In this document: in pieces, positions 32,678 through 41,219 of the stretch | Layout: the number at the start of each line of letters is the position of its first letter | How positions within the stretch are numbered: the stretch's first letter is position 1 | From: Ardenticatenaceae bacterium | GTDB taxonomy: Bacteria; Chloroflexota; Anaerolineae; Promineifilales; Promineifilaceae | Reading direction: 5' to 3' | Length of the DNA stretch: 64,000 nucleotides | NCBI GenBank assembly: GCA_020634455.1 | Contig: JACKBQ010000001.1 | Coordinates: forward strand, 496,001 to 560,000 | Made by a program: the position numbers and the translations under genes | The notes under the pieces: model-generated | The model's input: the letters and a program-made list of their open reading frames with translations, nothing else | Told to the model about the DNA's origin: nothing | Database searches by the model: none

Positions 32678-34549
32678 CTATTTACGAAAATTTAGAAGGA
32701 ATAACCCAGCATTAACCCCTCGGAGCAAAATTGCGGCAGCCTGGAGAGAATTGGGATTACTGTATTCGTTTTGCAGCTGCTGCCAAGCGGTTTGCATTTT
32801 GTCTAAGTCGCAATAATTTGTGGTTGTTGAGCATCTTAATCTGGCAAGCAGTTCTTCTACTTGCGCACCAGAATTTATTAGGCGGTGGCCTATGTCGGCT
32901 GATTGCCTGCCCCTAAGTGTGTTTAGCCGAACATTGTCAGGCAGCAAGCCTGCTATTGCGGCACGGATTAGTCGGCGATCCTGCCCGTTGGACCCAATAA
33001 AGTGGTGGTTGGGAATCGAGAAGGTGTAGGCCAAAACCCTCTTGTCCAGAGTGGGATCGCGTACTTCCAGGCCGAAGCCTGCGCCAATTTCTGCCCATAT
33101 GGCTCCCATAAGCGCTCCCTCTGGCAAAATTATGTGGTAGCGATATTGTCTGGGGGTGCGGATAGATTCAGGCATATCATGCCCTTTGCCAATTGCTGCA
33201 ATTTGCAACGCTGCTAAATCTATCTGCCATGCGAAATCTGGATGAATTGGGGAACCTGCCCAGTTATTGCGTTTGATTTGTCGGCGGTGGATGGCTTTTC
33301 GGGCAAAAAGGGGGAGTTTGGGTTTGATAGCCGCTTTCCATGTTCTTTTTTGCCAAATATGGCGCAATGATGTTAGCTGTGGGGCGCCTGACCAGCTAAC
33401 AGTGCCATTACCGCCCTGACCGGTTAGCAATGTGCCAACTCCTTGGTTTTGCGCAGTTTGTAGTATGTCTGCAACCCAATAAAAATTGGCTCCAGATGGG
33501 TCTGGCTCGTTGCGTAGGCTCAGGATGCGCTGGATGCCCTCTATGGGGCTAATGTGGCTGCTGTTTAGGAGGTAATGGTCTATATTTGCCTGGTGCCTGG
33601 CGGTTGCCTGGGCCAGTTGTGTTTCGTTGCCAAAACGGTTGGGGCCAACACTGTTTGTGACATCGTGGAGGGGTACGGCCGTATATGCAATCAACCTTTT
33701 GTTCTCTGGCAGCAAAGCTCGTGCTGCCAGCGCCGTCACAGAACCTGAATCTAACCCGCCGCTCAGGGTGCTGGCTACCGGTCTGGCGCTGCGTAAGCGG
33801 CAGTTCACGGCTTCTGCGTAAATTTCCAGGAATTCAGCAACATACTCTTCAAACGTAGGTAAATGCAATATCGGCGTATCTTCAAGCTGCCAGTAGCGCC
33901 AGATTTTTGTTTGTCCTGTGGTAATTTGCATGGCCTGGGCAGAAGGCAGGCGGTAAATGTCCAGATCAATGGTGCGCTCCCGCTCAAAGGCCGGCCAGTT
34001 GACGAGCACTTGGGCCAGGTACAGTTCATTCAGGCGGCGCGGGATGCCCAGCGCCAGGATCGCATCCCGGCTAGAGGCAAACAGAAACCGTTTTTCGTCT
34101 TTGTAGTAGTACAGTGCGGTATTGCCGTAATGATCCCGCGCCACAAAAAGCGTTTGCGTTTGCGGGTTCCAGATGGCAAAAGACCAATCCCCCAGCAGCT
34201 GATCTGGGCAATTCTCACCCCATTTTTCGTAAGCCAGTTCGATGAGCTGGCTGTCGGTGGTTGTTTCTTGCTCGGCGGTGGGGATTTGGAATTGGTGGAA
34301 CAAGTCGGCACGATTATCCAGGCGCGCTTCGGCGGTGAACAGCAAGCCGCTGGGGGTTTGGCGAGGCAGGTGCTCTAAATGAGCTTGTGGGGTGTTGTGC
34401 AGCAGCAGCTGTCCCAGACCTATTGGGCCAGAGATGATTTGGGAACGGCCGTCTGGCCCCCAATGCGCCATGCCGTCTATCATTTTTTGTAGATCAACCG
34501 GATCAACCGGGCTGCCATCTAGCTGGAAGATGCCGCAAATGCCGCTCAC
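32678..34549 (-). CDS. Lasso-peptide cyclase, asparagine synthetase B family
   Basis: 623 residues from a GTG at 34549, which overlaps the TGA of the large aconitase X subunit (GTGA) and has GGAG upstream. The N-terminal glutaminase-like domain begins SGICGIFQLDGSPVDP (Cys at 5). The C-terminal synthetase has the pyrophosphate loop SGGLDSGSVTALAAR near residue 265. In this family it adenylates the side chain of the ring Asp/Glu and forms the isopeptide bond with the core N-terminus. The precursor gene follows immediately downstream. Confidence 0.85.
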   Translation of the reverse strand: MSGICGIFQLDGSPVDPVDLQKMIDGMAHWGPDGRSQIISGPIGLGQLLLHNTPQAHLEHLPRQTPSGLLFTAEARLDNRADLFHQFQIPTAEQETTTDSQLIELAYEKWGENCPDQLLGDWSFAIWNPQTQTLFVARDHYGNTALYYYKDEKRFLFASSRDAILALGIPRRLNELYLAQVLVNWPAFERERTIDLDIYRLPSAQAMQITTGQTKIWRYWQLEDTPILHLPTFEEYVAEFLEIYAEAVNCRLRSARPVASTLSGGLDSGSVTALAARALLPENKRLIAYTAVPLHDVTNSVGPNRFGNETQLAQATARHQANIDHYLLNSSHISPIEGIQRILSLRNEPDPSGANFYWVADILQTAQNQGVGTLLTGQGGNGTVSWSGAPQLTSLRHIWQKRTWKAAIKPKLPLFARKAIHRRQIKRNNWAGSPIHPDFAWQIDLAALQIAAIGKGHDMPESIRTPRQYRYHIILPEGALMGAIWAEIGAGFGLEVRDPTLDKRVLAYTFSIPNHHFIGSNGQDRRLIRAAIAGLLPDNVRLNTLRGRQSADIGHRLINSGAQVEELLARLRCSTTTNYCDLDKMQTAWQQLQNEYSNPNSLQAAAILLRGVNAGLFLLNFRK

Positions 34550-35811
34550 GGACTGCTCCACAGCGTTTTGTTGCGCCACACGCTGCCCTGCGCAGCGGAG
34601 CGCACACACTCTTCCAAGCTGCCAAAAACCACCTCAAGCCCGATATTGCCGGGGGAGTAGTGGGCAAATTTTCCGGAGTTGGTCATCAGCACACCATGCT
34701 GGCGCACGATGGGGGTAACCACCACGCAGGTGTCTACGATGACGCGCACCCCGGCGGCACGGAGTTGGTCCAGCCAGCCCCGCTTTTGCAGCGCACCCAG
34801 CGCCAGCCGATTGGTACACACAATAAAATCCACCTTGGGGTTTGGTGGATATTTTTCGATGAGTGGCAGCAGCTTTTCAAACTCTGCCAGTGAAAAATGG
34901 GGGCTACCGAGGGCCACGACGGAGATACGGCCGTCTTTCACGGTTGCTAATTTGCCCAATGTTTCCCGAATGTCAGCCATCGTCACGCGCTGGTCGGCCA
35001 CGGGAGGCTGGTTTTGCAGCGCATCAGCCAGCGTGCGGGCTTCTGGCGTGATGCCGACAGCATGGAGCAGCGCCACCGCACCGGATGAAGCTGCTGCCGC
35101 TCCCAGCGCTTTGAGCTGATCTTCTGTTGTTTCTGGCGGCAAACCGACAATGACAGGAATCTGGTTTTGGCTGTTAGCTCCCACAAAGTAGCCCAGCACC
35201 GGGAAAAACACATCTTCGTGTAGCAAATTTGTGGGGATATTGTCCAGATAGAAGACAATCTGCCCACGACGGTTTTGTGACAAATGCAAACCGATAGCAG
35301 GAGCACGTCCCGTGATCGCGGCGCAAATATCTATAAAGTCGCCGTACCGATTGGTGCGTGCGCCCAAAACGGAGTTAGCAAAAACAATGGCGTTGCTCTC
35401 GGCCCAGGCGATTTGGGCACCAAAGGCAGGCCGGTGCATCGCCTGGTACGGGGCGCAGGTCCAAATTGGGGCACAGCCCATTTGCTGGTAGGCGGCCATG
35501 AGGCGCGTGGCGCGGTCAGCCAGATCGTCGCTGCCCTGAAACTGTTCCGGGTGCATCAAATCAATGGCACCGACGTTGAGGGTGGTAGGCACGCGCACTT
35601 GCGCACCACCGGCTACTAATCGCTCGGCAAAGTCTAGCCCGGATTCGCCGTGATACAGGCAGCCATCAATGTGGGCCGATTCGATATCAAGCAGCTCAGT
35701 TGCGCCGTACACAGTGGCCATTGTGCTTAAAATTCGCATAGCCATCATAATAGCGTTACCAAACTCACCATCAAGCATCGCTTTATCTTGGGGGGAGGGG
35801 AGTAAAGTCAT
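34546..35811 (-). CDS. Aconitase X large (catalytic) subunit
   Basis: 421 residues of the DUF521/AcnX family: AHIDGCLYHGESGLDFAERLV, VPTTLNVGAIDL, PIWTCAPYQAMHRPAFG, ANSVLGARTNRYGDFIDICAAITGRAP and VDTCVVVTPI with Cys residues suited to an iron-sulfur centre. It catalyses dehydration together with the swivel subunit, whose gene is 5 kb downstream at 28967. Its stop codon overlaps the start of the lasso cyclase, so its translation is coupled to that of a RiPP enzyme. Substrate is not predictable from sequence. Hydroxyproline and phosphomevalonate are the known choices. Confidence 0.85.
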   Translation of the reverse strand: MTLLPSPQDKAMLDGEFGNAIMMAMRILSTMATVYGATELLDIESAHIDGCLYHGESGLDFAERLVAGGAQVRVPTTLNVGAIDLMHPEQFQGSDDLADRATRLMAAYQQMGCAPIWTCAPYQAMHRPAFGAQIAWAESNAIVFANSVLGARTNRYGDFIDICAAITGRAPAIGLHLSQNRRGQIVFYLDNIPTNLLHEDVFFPVLGYFVGANSQNQIPVIVGLPPETTEDQLKALGAAAASSGAVALLHAVGITPEARTLADALQNQPPVADQRVTMADIRETLGKLATVKDGRISVVALGSPHFSLAEFEKLLPLIEKYPPNPKVDFIVCTNRLALGALQKRGWLDQLRAAGVRVIVDTCVVVTPIVRQHGVLMTNSGKFAHYSPGNIGLEVVFGSLEECVRSAAQGSVWRNKTLWSSP

Positions 35812-35831
35812 TGAAAGTTAGACTCTGTTTT

Positions 35832-36608
35832 CTACAGTTTGCTTTTGATAAGGTCTTGCACGGCCGTTTCAAATCGCGTGTCTGGACTAAAATCGAGGTG
35901 CAGACGCTGGACAACGGCCGTTCTCGCGTTCAAATAGGCCTGCAACAAAACCGAAAGATGGGCCGCCACGCCCTGAGCATCCTGGTTAAACTGGGCACGC
36001 AGCAGCGGCGCACGGGTTGGGTCTTCTGGCGGCAAAACATACAGCAGGGATGGCAAGGTGAAATGCAGCAGCTCCAAATAAATGGTAAACGGTTTGTCGG
36101 CGTTGCCACGCAGCAACAGGCGGAAGGCATCCCAAAGCATCACCCAGAACCGTTCGTCTAGTGCGGTTAGATCGGCCGTGGAAAGGTGTGGTTGGGGCAT
36201 CACCGTACGCGCCGAGGCAGCTTGGAACTGCTCGGCCCAACCGTCCCGATCCTTCAAAATGCGAATATCGCGATCCCAAGGATTCGGGGCAAGTTCAGAT
36301 TGCAGCTCATAGCGATAATCGGCTTTGGTACCGTTGCTGTAAAGGACGATGTGGAAGTACGGCCGTACATGCACGCCATCAAACGATTTAGCAGGCACAT
36401 ACTGCATTACAGATTGCACAAACGCCCGCCGCTGCTGCCAGGCGCGTTCGCGGGCTGCTTCATCGGCAAACACCAGGGCGATGTCCATGTCAGAATAGCC
36501 ATCGTTTTGGTAACGGCCGTATGACCCCGACAAAAAGCAGGCTACGATCTCGCCTTCGCCCATAACCCGCTGCTGCAACCGCACCAAAACCCGATCTTGT
36601 TCAAACAT
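35832..36608 (-). CDS. Nucleotidyltransferase-domain protein, aminoglycoside-transferase-like
   Basis: 258 residues. The signature GSYGRYQNDGYSDMDIALVF (residues 28-47) is the GSxG..D.D motif of the polymerase-beta-like nucleotidyltransferases, with a C-terminal helical region (YLELLHFTLPSLLYVL) as in streptomycin adenylyltransferases. It lies 20 bases upstream of the aconitase X large subunit and 32 bases after pncB on the same strand. Substrate unknown. Confidence 0.65.
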   Translation of the reverse strand: MFEQDRVLVRLQQRVMGEGEIVACFLSGSYGRYQNDGYSDMDIALVFADEAARERAWQQRRAFVQSVMQYVPAKSFDGVHVRPYFHIVLYSNGTKADYRYELQSELAPNPWDRDIRILKDRDGWAEQFQAASARTVMPQPHLSTADLTALDERFWVMLWDAFRLLLRGNADKPFTIYLELLHFTLPSLLYVLPPEDPTRAPLLRAQFNQDAQGVAAHLSVLLQAYLNARTAVVQRLHLDFSPDTRFETAVQDLIKSKL

Positions 36609-36640
36609 TTTATGCTCCAGTCAGGGAGTGAACCCCACGA

Positions 36641-38188
36641 TTACGATTTCCTGAAATTTTCAATGAGCGACTGTTTTAACCGCCACAGCTTGGGCGAGAG
36701 CGAAACGTGGTAAATGTGCGGCATTATCAAGCGGCGCACGCCAGAATCCAGCCGCTCAATATCCGCTCTGCGCCGCTGGCGAATTTGCTCTAGCGTGGGC
36801 AGCTCGTAGGCCAGCTTTCCTTCTTGCCAGACCGTGGTGAGCAGGGGTTCGATGTGGGAAACGGCCGTTCCTGCCAGCGTCCGACTAATTCTGGAATCTA
36901 CCGGATGTTGCAGCACCAGCGGATTCATCTCTGCGGGATTTTCATCATCGAGGGTAAGTAGATCGGCCGTGGCCAGCCCGCGCTCATCATAAACACGCCA
37001 CACGGTTTTGTGCCCAGGATTTGGCATTTTTGCTGGATTTTCCGAGATTTTAATGGCCGGAACCCAGCCATCTGGCTCCTGAACCGCTACCAGTTTGTAG
37101 ACGCCATCCAGTGCTGCATCTCCGGCAGAGGTGATAAGGCTGGTGCCTACGCCATACACCAAACGCTTGCTCACATGGTCCGCATCCAGGCCACTGCGCG
37201 GCGCTTCATCCCGAATCTGGGCCAAAATTTGCAAAATCGCCAGCTCGTCTAGCTGATTAGACAGCACAATGCTTACTTCTGGGTAGCCAGCCGCGTTCAA
37301 AATCTTGGCTGATTGCACCGCCAGGTAAGCCAAATCGCCAGAATCCAGCCGAATGCCGATAGGTTTGTGCCCTTTGCGCTTTAGCTCGTCAAAAACGATG
37401 ATGGCGTTAGGCAGGCCGCTTTCCAGCGTGTTGATCGTATCCACTAGCAGCAGACAGTCGTCGGGGTAAACGTCGGCGTAAGCGCGGAAGGCGGCCAGCT
37501 CGCCTTCGCCCAGCGCCATGAAAAGCTGCACCAGGCTGTGCGCGTGCGTACCTTTGGGATCGTAGCCCAGCACGCCAGAAATGCCGGTGTTGGAGGTGAA
37601 ATCGGCCCCACCAATGAGCGCAGCTCTCGCCCCGGCATTAACGCCGCGCTCCTGGCCGCGCCGCATGCCAAATTCCATCATCAGCTGGCCGCGTCCGGCA
37701 TGGCTTATCCGCGCCGCACGGGTAGCGATGAGTGTGGGGTAGTTGAGCATGTTGAGCAGCGGCGTTTCCAAGATTTGTGCCATTGCTAGCGGACCTTGAA
37801 CGGCCGTTAACGGCACATTTGGATGTACAACCCGGCCTTCAGGCACGGCCCGCAACGTGAGACCGCCAAAGTTGCCGTGCTGCCGCAGCCATGCCAGAAA
37901 ATCGTCACCAAAAAGCCGCTGCCCAGTGCTGCCAGTTTGCTGACGCAAAAATTCAATCTCGCGGTCGCCAAAGTGCGCCTCCTGCATCCAATCAATCAGC
38001 CACTCCAAACCTGCATTGATGCAGTAGCCCGCTTTGTGGGGGCCGTAATCTGGGTAGCTGCGGAAAAAGTGGTCAAATTGGGCTGTTTTCTCATGCAAGC
38101 CCATGCGAAAGTAGAGGTGGGCCATGGTGAGCTGGTACATATCGGTGAACAGGATGCCTTCAGCGAAAGATTTGTCTGTTAATTTCAT
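36641..38188 (-). CDS. pncB: Nicotinate phosphoribosyltransferase
   Basis: 515 residues. It makes nicotinate mononucleotide from nicotinate and PRPP for NAD salvage. The start LFTDMYQLTMAHLYF is diagnostic, as are GYDPKGTHAHSLVQLF (His involved in the ATP-driven step), LLVDTINTLESGLPNAI and GIRLDSGDLAYLAVQSAKIL. It starts the minus-strand run that continues into the aconitase X and lasso genes, though gaps of 20-32 bases leave open whether it shares a transcript. Confidence 0.92.
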   Translation of the reverse strand: MKLTDKSFAEGILFTDMYQLTMAHLYFRMGLHEKTAQFDHFFRSYPDYGPHKAGYCINAGLEWLIDWMQEAHFGDREIEFLRQQTGSTGQRLFGDDFLAWLRQHGNFGGLTLRAVPEGRVVHPNVPLTAVQGPLAMAQILETPLLNMLNYPTLIATRAARISHAGRGQLMMEFGMRRGQERGVNAGARAALIGGADFTSNTGISGVLGYDPKGTHAHSLVQLFMALGEGELAAFRAYADVYPDDCLLLVDTINTLESGLPNAIIVFDELKRKGHKPIGIRLDSGDLAYLAVQSAKILNAAGYPEVSIVLSNQLDELAILQILAQIRDEAPRSGLDADHVSKRLVYGVGTSLITSAGDAALDGVYKLVAVQEPDGWVPAIKISENPAKMPNPGHKTVWRVYDERGLATADLLTLDDENPAEMNPLVLQHPVDSRISRTLAGTAVSHIEPLLTTVWQEGKLAYELPTLEQIRQRRRADIERLDSGVRRLIMPHIYHVSLSPKLWRLKQSLIENFRKS

Positions 38189-38274
38189 GCGGAAGATTAT
38201 AGCAAACTAATCAAGTACCCAACACGGGGCATAGAGTATTGGCCTTTTGCCCTCGTTTCTGCCAGAACATTACC

Positions 38275-38321
38275 GTACATATTTTATAGGTATGTACAAA
38301 ATATACGGTTTAGTGTATACT
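38275..38321 (+). promoter_or_regulatory. Promoter with overlapping inverted repeat before the recombinase gene
   Basis: Arms GTACATA (38275-38281) and TATGTAC (38291-38297) overlap the -35-like TGTACA (38293-38298). TATACT at 38316-38321 gives 17-base spacing. The ATG follows 7 bases later, so the mRNA may have almost no leader. The inverted repeat could be a repressor or recombinase site. Confidence 0.5.
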
Positions 38322-38328
38322 GGCCACT

Positions 38329-39507
38329 ATGAGTTCACCAAGTGAGACATCCAACAAAAACAGTCTGATTGCGGACAATGACGATGAGGGCGCGCGGGGC
38401 ATACGGCCGTTTCCCAACACATCTTTAGAAACCGCAGGGCTTATTGCCAACTTAGCCGCTGGGCACGCCATCTTTAGCCGCTACCTCAGCCAAAAGTCGG
38501 CCAACACGCTCAAGCGCCACAGCCGCGATTTAGAGTTGTTTGCCGAATATCTGCTGGACATTGGCGTCATGCCCGAAAATGGCGCAGATTTCCAGACCAA
38601 CCCAGAAGCGTGGCGCGGTGTCACCTGGGGCATTATTGAGGGATTTATCGCCTGGCAGCTCAATGAAGGATATGCGGTCACGACCGTAAACGCTCGTTTG
38701 TCCACGGTGAAGGTCTATGCGCAGTTGGCGGTCAAAGCGGCAGCCATTTCTCGTGAAGAAGGGATGCTGATTCAGTCTGTGAAAGGGTTTTCGCGCTCTG
38801 GCGCGGCCAATGTGGACGCTCAACGAGCGCAGACGCGCATTGGCGAAGTGACCTACACCTACAAACCAGATAATCAAAAGCAGACGGTGGTTGTTACCCG
38901 TCGCAACACCAAGAAGCGGCGTCCTGTCGTATTGACCCCCGCAGATGCTACTTTTCTAAAACGGCCGCAAAACGATTCAGCCCAAGCGGTACGCGACGCA
39001 CTTCTCATTTGCCTGCTGCTGGATCACGGCTTGCGGGCCAGCGAACTGGCGCTGCTCAAAGCCAGCGACATCAACTTGCTGCGCGGCACTATCTATTTTT
39101 ACCGCCCAAAAGTTAAAGGCACCGTGCATGAATGGACCACGCACAAACTCACAGATACGGCGCACGAACTGGCCAAACGTTATCTCAATCTGCACTACCC
39201 CCCCACCCTGTTACCAGACGGCCGTTTAATTTTGGGCACTACCCGACTTAAAAAGGATGGCACAGGTGGCGAACTCCGGCCTAAAGGGCTAAACCGGGTG
39301 CGCCTCAGCGAGCGGGTCGCCTGGCTGGGCAAGCAAATCGGCCTGCCCAAGCTGTCGGCGCATGACTGTCGCCATTTTTGCGCCACGCAAATGGCCCAGA
39401 TGGGGTACGGCGTGGATGAGTTGATGGCCTGGTTTGGCTGGACGAGTGCCCAAACGGCCGTTCGCTACATCGCCGCCGTTGAGGTGCAACAACGATACAA
39501 GGGGTGA
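38329..39507 (+). CDS. Tyrosine recombinase/integrase
   Basis: 392 residues. N-terminal core-binding domain (about 45-155, SRYLSQKSANTLKRHSRDLELFAEYL). Catalytic residues are in place: Arg236 (LDHGLRASEL), His345 and Arg348 (AHDCRHFCATQ), Trp371 (WFGWTSAQ) and Tyr380 (AVRYIAAVE). It resembles XerC/D-like chromosomal recombinases with a long N-terminal extension. No flanking direct repeats or phage genes are visible, so it is not clearly part of an integrated element. A RibD-like gene follows 4 bases later. Confidence 0.88.
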   Translation: MSSPSETSNKNSLIADNDDEGARGIRPFPNTSLETAGLIANLAAGHAIFSRYLSQKSANTLKRHSRDLELFAEYLLDIGVMPENGADFQTNPEAWRGVTWGIIEGFIAWQLNEGYAVTTVNARLSTVKVYAQLAVKAAAISREEGMLIQSVKGFSRSGAANVDAQRAQTRIGEVTYTYKPDNQKQTVVVTRRNTKKRRPVVLTPADATFLKRPQNDSAQAVRDALLICLLLDHGLRASELALLKASDINLLRGTIYFYRPKVKGTVHEWTTHKLTDTAHELAKRYLNLHYPPTLLPDGRLILGTTRLKKDGTGGELRPKGLNRVRLSERVAWLGKQIGLPKLSAHDCRHFCATQMAQMGYGVDELMAWFGWTSAQTAVRYIAAVEVQQRYKG

Positions 39508-39511
39508 GCGC

Positions 39512-40336
39512 ATGACTGTTCGGCAACTATTCCCGCAAAGTGGCGAATTCCCGCTAAAAAACCTTTACCTGAACCACAATTTACGCCAGTTTGCCGGGCA
39601 GGAACGGCCGTTTATCTACGCCAATTTTGTGCAGAGTTTAGACGGTCGTATCGCCATCCCTCACCCCAACAAACCAGGGCCGGTGGTGCCCGAAAACGTG
39701 GCCAACAGTCGGGATTGGCGGCTGTTTCAGGAACTGGCGGCGCAGGCAGATTTGATTATTAGCAGCGGGCGCTATTTGCGCGATTGGGCCGATGGCCGCG
39801 CTCAGGTAATTTTGCGCGTGGATGACCCACAATTTGCCGATTTACGCGAGTGGCGGCTGACACGCGGCTTAAAACCCCAGCCAGATATTGCAATTATCAG
39901 CAGGTGTCTCAACTTTCCCATCCCAGAGGTGCTCACGGCAAACGGCCGTCGTGTCATCATCTTCACCACCGCCCGCCCAAACCCCACCCGCGTGGCTGAA
40001 ATTGAAGCGCAAGCCGGGCAACTGTTTGTCGTGGGCCAGCATTCGGTTTCCGGGGGGCAAATGGCACAACTAATGGCAGAACTTGGTTACGAACTCGTCT
40101 ACTCGGCGGCTGGGCCGCAGATTTTGCATCTGCTGTTGGCGGGCGGCGTGCTTAACCGGCTGTACCTGACGCAAGTGGGGCGGCTGCTAGGGGGCTGGCC
40201 ATTTTCTTCAATTTTAGAGGGTGATTTGCTGAAAACGGCCGTTGACGCCCAACTCCACACCCTCTACCATGACCCCGCCGCGCTGGATGGCCTGGGGCAG
40301 CTTTTGCTTTCGTATAACATTAACATTATCAGGTAG
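39512..40336 (+). CDS. RibD C-terminal/dihydrofolate-reductase-fold protein
   Basis: 274 residues from the ATG at 39512 (MTVRQLFPQSGEFPLKNLYL). FIYANFVQSLDGRIAI is the conserved first strand of the RibD reductase domain. DLIISSGRYLRDWADGRAQVIL and VYSAAGPQILHLLLAGGVLNRLYL are the later parts of the fold. It is probably an NADPH-dependent reductase related to the riboflavin enzyme, but there is no deaminase domain and no rib gene nearby, so a role in riboflavin synthesis is not assured. Confidence 0.78.
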   Translation: MTVRQLFPQSGEFPLKNLYLNHNLRQFAGQERPFIYANFVQSLDGRIAIPHPNKPGPVVPENVANSRDWRLFQELAAQADLIISSGRYLRDWADGRAQVILRVDDPQFADLREWRLTRGLKPQPDIAIISRCLNFPIPEVLTANGRRVIIFTTARPNPTRVAEIEAQAGQLFVVGQHSVSGGQMAQLMAELGYELVYSAAGPQILHLLLAGGVLNRLYLTQVGRLLGGWPFSSILEGDLLKTAVDAQLHTLYHDPAALDGLGQLLLSYNINIIR

Positions 40337-40361
40337 GGGCAGGTCTAAGACCTGCCCAACA

Positions 40362-41171
40362 TCACACCACCAGCAGCGGCCGATCCGCGTGGTGGATAAG
40401 TTCCCGTGCCAGATCGTCCAGCAACAAACGCTCCCACCCTGAGCTTTGGTGCGCCCCAATGACGACCAAATCGTAATCACCCACCTGCATTTCATCCATA
40501 ATTTCGCGCACCACCAGGCCGTGGCGCACCTTCGCCTGAAGCTGCACATTCAGCTTGGCCAACTGCGCCAAATCGGCTTCCAGCATATTCCCTTCAATCG
40601 TTTGCTTTTCCATCAACTCGTCGGCGCTGGCGCGCAGTTCCCAGCCGCGCACACCAGGTGCAGCAGCAATTTGGGACATCACATGCAAAGCCGTCAGCTC
40701 ATCCACCAGGCGCAACAAGGGCGCTAACTGGGTAATTAGCCGATTTAGCAACGATGGAACACGGCCGCTTTCACAGACCAGCACTTTGCGAAACGGCCGT
40801 ACCGCTCCCCGCGCCAGCAAAACAGGGCACGACATCTGGTTAATCACCTTTTCTGTCGTAGGAGGCAGCAGCCGCCCTACCAATCCATGCGGGGGCTTCT
40901 CCCCCATAACAATAATCTGCTGCTCATTCTGTGCCGCATTGATTATTTCATCAGCCACCTGGCCAATACAAAGTTGAGTTTCCACCCTGTCAGCGTGGGG
41001 CAACAATGTTTTGGCCCGCAGCAATATCGCCTCAGCTTGCGGCCGTTCTGCAGAGTGCCGAATGACGGAGAGTAAAGTCACTGGCCCACTCACCATCTGT
41101 TCAATTTCGCCCCCCAGCCGCACGGCTAAATCTGCTTCGGGGGAACCGTCTGTTGCAATAAGAATGTGCAT
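40362..41171 (-). CDS. Tandem universal stress protein
   Basis: 269 residues from the ATG at 41171, which follows AGGAGA. Two UspA domains: the first (1-125) begins MHILIATDGSPEADLAVRLG and ends INQMSCPVLLARG. The second (about 130-269) ends YDLVVIGAHQSSGWERLLLDDLARELIHHADRPLLVV. The first domain has a GEKPPHGLVGRLLPPTTEKVI loop where ATP-binding members have G-2x-G-9x-G-S/T. It lies 48 bases downstream of a transporter gene on the same strand. Confidence 0.85.
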   Translation of the reverse strand: MHILIATDGSPEADLAVRLGGEIEQMVSGPVTLLSVIRHSAERPQAEAILLRAKTLLPHADRVETQLCIGQVADEIINAAQNEQQIIVMGEKPPHGLVGRLLPPTTEKVINQMSCPVLLARGAVRPFRKVLVCESGRVPSLLNRLITQLAPLLRLVDELTALHVMSQIAAAPGVRGWELRASADELMEKQTIEGNMLEADLAQLAKLNVQLQAKVRHGLVVREIMDEMQVGDYDLVVIGAHQSSGWERLLLDDLARELIHHADRPLLVV

Positions 41172-41219
41172 CTGATCTCCTGCATAAATTCTCGCCAAAG
41201 CGAGACCACAAGCCTTTGT

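Noticed and set aside
38275..40336. Integrated prophage or genomic island around the recombinase
   Set aside because: No phage genes, no tRNA target and no flanking direct repeats were seen. Neighbours look like ordinary chromosomal genes.
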